From Rickettsiaceae bacterium (GTDB lineage Bacteria; Pseudomonadota; Alphaproteobacteria; Rickettsiales; Rickettsiaceae), in NCBI GenBank assembly GCA_028372485.1, contig JAOMYS010000043.1, forward strand, positions 1-8,384: a DNA stretch of 8,384 nucleotides, in the 5' to 3' direction. The notes under the pieces were generated by a model that saw nothing but the letters and a program-made list of their open reading frames with translations, was not told the DNA's origin and made no database searches. Made by a program: the position numbers and the translations under genes. This document shows, one piece after another, positions 7,547-8,384 of the stretch; within the stretch, counting starts at the first letter, position 1; each line of letters starts with the position of its first letter.

Positions 7547-7672
7547 TCTTGTAGTCAGTGTGCTTATAAAAATTGGAATCAACCATTATTTTGTTATGTC
7601 TCTAGATAACATGTAGTGTTAGAATCTAAAATGTTAAATTGTTAACGAATAACTTAAATATGGAGAAGATAA
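7547..7672 (+). promoter_or_regulatory. Leader and probable promoter region of the HU gene
   Basis: This 126-base AT-rich gap is the longest between plus-strand genes, and the HU gene is expected to have its own promoter here. TAGAAT (7620-7625) and TAAAAT (7627-7632) are each one base from the consensus -10 box, but neither has a good -35 box at 16-18 bases. TTGTTA at 7591-7596 is 23 bases before the first. A 6-base inverted repeat TGTTAT/ATAACA (7592-7597 and 7606-7611, 8-base gap) and a GTTAAC palindrome (7641-7646 region) could be operator sites. The elements are visible, but their function is inferred. Confidence 0.35.
7662..7667 (+). promoter_or_regulatory. Strong ribosome binding site of the HU gene
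   Basis: GGAGAA lies with GGAG ending seven bases before the ATG at 7673. It is the only near-consensus Shine-Dalgarno sequence before a gene in this window. It fixes the HU start and fits the high expression expected for a nucleoid protein. Confidence 0.8.
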
Positions 7673-7945
7673 ATGAACAAAGGAAATTTTGTAGCATATA
7701 TAGCTGATCAGCATAGTTGCACTAAGGTAGAAGCTGAGCGTGTGATTGATATGTTCACAAGTTCTGTAATTGATGCTTTAGGTTCTGGGAATGCAGTATC
7801 GCTTGTTGGATTTGGTAATTTTAGTGTTAGTGATGTAGCTGCACGTCCTGGTCGTAACCCAAGAACAGGTGAAACAATTCAAATTTCGGCATACAAGCAA
7901 CCTAAATTTAAGGTTGGTCAAAAACTAAAAGATGCATGTAATTAA
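7673..7945 (+). CDS. hup: HU-family histone-like DNA-binding protein
   Basis: A small dimeric nucleoid protein that bends and compacts DNA with little sequence specificity. It is 90 residues, the standard HU length. The N-terminal helical part (MNKGNFVAYIADQHSCTKVEAERVID) leads to the conserved GFGNFSV at 46-52. The DNA-binding beta arm has RPGRNPRTGE at 58-67, with the intercalating proline at 63, followed by PKFKVGQKLKDA. The GRNPRTG arm motif and lack of IHF-type features favour HU over IHF subunits, though the two families are close. The start is supported by a strong ribosome binding site seven bases upstream. The gene has its own leader and a downstream hairpin terminator, so it is probably an independent unit. 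It is not preceded by lon, a frequent neighbour elsewhere. Confidence 0.96.
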   Translation: MNKGNFVAYIADQHSCTKVEAERVIDMFTSSVIDALGSGNAVSLVGFGNFSVSDVAARPGRNPRTGETIQISAYKQPKFKVGQKLKDACN

Positions 7946-7966
7946 TTGTAGTCGTTAATATTTCAC

Positions 7967-8009
7967 CCATTATCAATTATTTTGATAATGGTGGTGATTT
8001 ATGATTTTT
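7967..8009 (+). terminator. Probable Rho-independent terminator after HU
   Basis: A perfect 10-base stem is formed by CCATTATCAA (7967-7976) and TTGATAATGG (7982-7991) around a 5-base loop. Flanking CAC/GTG bases can lengthen it with a bulge. A T-rich stretch (7998-8009, including five consecutive T) follows after a short gap. It starts 21 bases after the HU stop. The stem is AT-rich and the T run is displaced, so termination may be incomplete. Confidence 0.65.
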
Positions 8010-8012
8010 AGC

Positions 8013-8076
8013 GGGCATATTCTATATATTCGTATTCGAGTATTTCGGTACGATATGTTTTTATGCCCTTTTTCTT
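8013..8076 (+). terminator. Long imperfect hairpin with T tract, possible second terminator
   Basis: GGGCATA (8013-8019) and TATGCCC (8062-8068) form a perfect 7-base outer stem, directly followed by CTTTTTCTT-type sequence (8068-8076). Inside are further pairable arms, CATAT/ATATG (8016-8020 and 8053-8057, an alternative pairing) and CGTA/TACG (8031-8034 and 8049-8052). The loop side also contains ATTCGAGTATT (8034-8044), which recurs inverted at 8235-8245. The structure could be a backup terminator for HU or a fragment of the repeat family to its right. Confidence 0.4.
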
Positions 8077-8104
8077 ATCGTTCCATGAGTGAACCTTCTT
8101 CACG

Positions 8105-8260
8105 CCGTCATTCTGTAAGCGATTTTTGCTCCCATTGTCTTTCCGTAAGCGACCGCTAAGGGAGCTATACGGAATCTCGTCAATTGCAGATCTAGACTCC
8201 ATGTTCTAGAGATCTCGTATAATCCTCGTATAGTAATACTCGAATTTACGGGATGACAGG
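8105..8260. repeat. Palindromic repeat element, resembling Rickettsia palindromic elements
   Basis: The two ends are inverted relatives: GTCATTCTGTAA (8107-8118, plus) and GTCATCCCGTAA (8246-8257, minus), 10 of 12 identical. Internal symmetry includes TTCCGTA/TACGGAA (8141-8147 and 8168-8174), AGCG/CGCT (8148-8151 and 8154-8157), GCTCCC/GGGAGC (8128-8133 and 8160-8165) and AGATCTAGA against TCTAGAGATCT (about 8188-8214) with a 2-base bulge. A 13-base direct repeat (8110-8122 and 8140-8152, 11 identical) suggests a duplicated left arm. Ends of the 'GTCAT-CC' type and extended foldback are typical of palindromic repeats in Rickettsiales. Family membership is inferred, and no second full copy is in the window. 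Confidence 0.65.
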
Positions 8261-8351
8261 TTGGGGAAATTATTGCATAGTAATGCTCCAATTTACATCG
8301 GGCAGGCTGGAGGAATAATACATCAGATTTACGACCTATGACCTCGGAGGT
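8230..8351. repeat. Degenerate tandem copies of the palindrome's right arm
   Basis: A block starting ATAGTAATACTCGAATTTAC (8230-8249) recurs 47 bases later as ATAGTAATGCTCCAATTTAC (8277-8296), 18 of 20 identical. The similarity continues: GACAGGTTGGGG (8255-8266) resembles GGCAGGCTGGAG (8301-8312). A third, weaker copy is ATAATACATCAGATTTAC (8315-8332), followed by ATGAC (8338-8342), as in the first copy (ATGAC at 8253-8257). The third copy partly overlaps the tail of the second. Immediately after is a perfect short palindrome, ACCTC-G-GAGGT (8341-8351). Confidence 0.55.
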
Positions 8352-8384
8352 TTTCTAGCTGCTTAATAGCCATGCGACTGCTCT

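Larger units (their letters stand above)
8010..8384. other. Apparently non-coding, repeat-rich right end
   Basis: About 375 bases without a supportable gene. The two minus-strand open frames here (8008-8202 and 8100-8291, 64 and 63 codons) run through the palindromic repeat, lack ribosome binding sites and show no recognisable protein features. No tRNA, tmRNA or other known structured RNA could be recognised. The content is the hairpin, palindromic element and tandem arm copies listed separately. Base composition is less AT-rich here than in the neighbouring gaps. Confidence 0.6.

Noticed and set aside
8008..8202. Minus-strand 64-codon open frame as a gene
   Set aside because: It overlaps the hairpin and palindrome, ends inside the terminator region and has no supporting motif or upstream signal.
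8100..8291. Minus-strand 63-codon open frame as a gene
   Set aside because: It runs through the palindromic repeat and tandem arms, has no ribosome binding site and shows no protein family features. Reported only as a repeat property.
8230..8351. CRISPR array
   Set aside because: The repeated units are degenerate, unequally spaced (47 and about 36 bases) and partly overlapping, with no distinct spacers and no cas gene.
8329..8382. Possible C-terminal end of a minus-strand gene entering from the right (17 codons, ending HRS, TAA at 8329-8331)
   Set aside because: Too short to judge, no recognisable sequence, and it runs into the repeat arms. It needs sequence beyond the window.
8372..8384. 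ATG at 8372 as the start of a plus-strand gene leaving the window
   Set aside because: Only four codons are visible, and no Shine-Dalgarno lies at a proper distance; the GGAGG-like sequence near 8346-8350 is over 20 bases away and part of a palindrome.
8240..8384. tRNA, tmRNA or RNase P RNA in the right end
   Set aside because: No cloverleaf, no conserved tmRNA or RNase P sequence blocks were found; the repeats explain the visible structure better.

Overview
This window is an AT-rich bacterial chromosome segment of compactly arranged housekeeping genes, followed by a repeat-rich, apparently non-coding right end. Most proteins look alphaproteobacterial. The CBS-domain protein closely follows the TlyC pattern of Rickettsia (blocks THIAVVVDEYGGTDGLITIED and DDEHD), and lipA is followed by a Coq10/RatA START-domain gene. 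Low GC, weak Shine-Dalgarno sites, very short gene gaps and a palindromic repeat resembling the Rickettsia palindromic elements point to a member of the Rickettsiales or a similar host-associated alphaproteobacterium. A flagellar export gene (flhB), an epimerase of the pentose phosphate pathway (rpe) and a glutamine-dependent NAD synthetase argue against a typical Rickettsia species. A flagellated lineage such as Midichloriaceae is an inference, not something the sequence proves.

Layout. (1) Bases 1-271 (+) hold the C-terminal end of an unidentified Ser/Gly/Asn-rich protein, possibly the tail of an autotransporter-like beta domain. Its stop overlaps the stop of the convergent nadE gene by 4 bases. 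(2) Bases 268-3611 (-) are a probable flhB-rpe-nadE operon with gaps of 27 and 20 bases. (3) A 75-base divergent intergenic region (3612-3686) probably carries promoters for both directions. (4) Bases 3687-7546 (+) are a tightly packed run: ybeY, tlyC/corC-like, recF, lipA and a Coq10/RatA-like gene. recF and lipA overlap by 4 bases, and one base separates lipA from the next gene. (5) A 126-base gap leads to a gene for the histone-like protein HU, which has the best ribosome binding site in the window and is followed by a hairpin terminator. (6) Bases 8010-8384 contain no supportable gene. They hold a terminator-like hairpin, a roughly 155-base palindromic element with matching inverted ends, and degenerate tandem copies of one of its arms.

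The genes serve unrelated core functions: NAD synthesis, pentose phosphate interconversion, flagellar protein export, rRNA maturation, recombination repair, lipoate synthesis, quinone/respiratory support and nucleoid structure. No CRISPR array, tRNA, rRNA, transposase or phage gene was seen. I found no convincing new multi-gene system. The least explained part is the repeat cluster at the right end.
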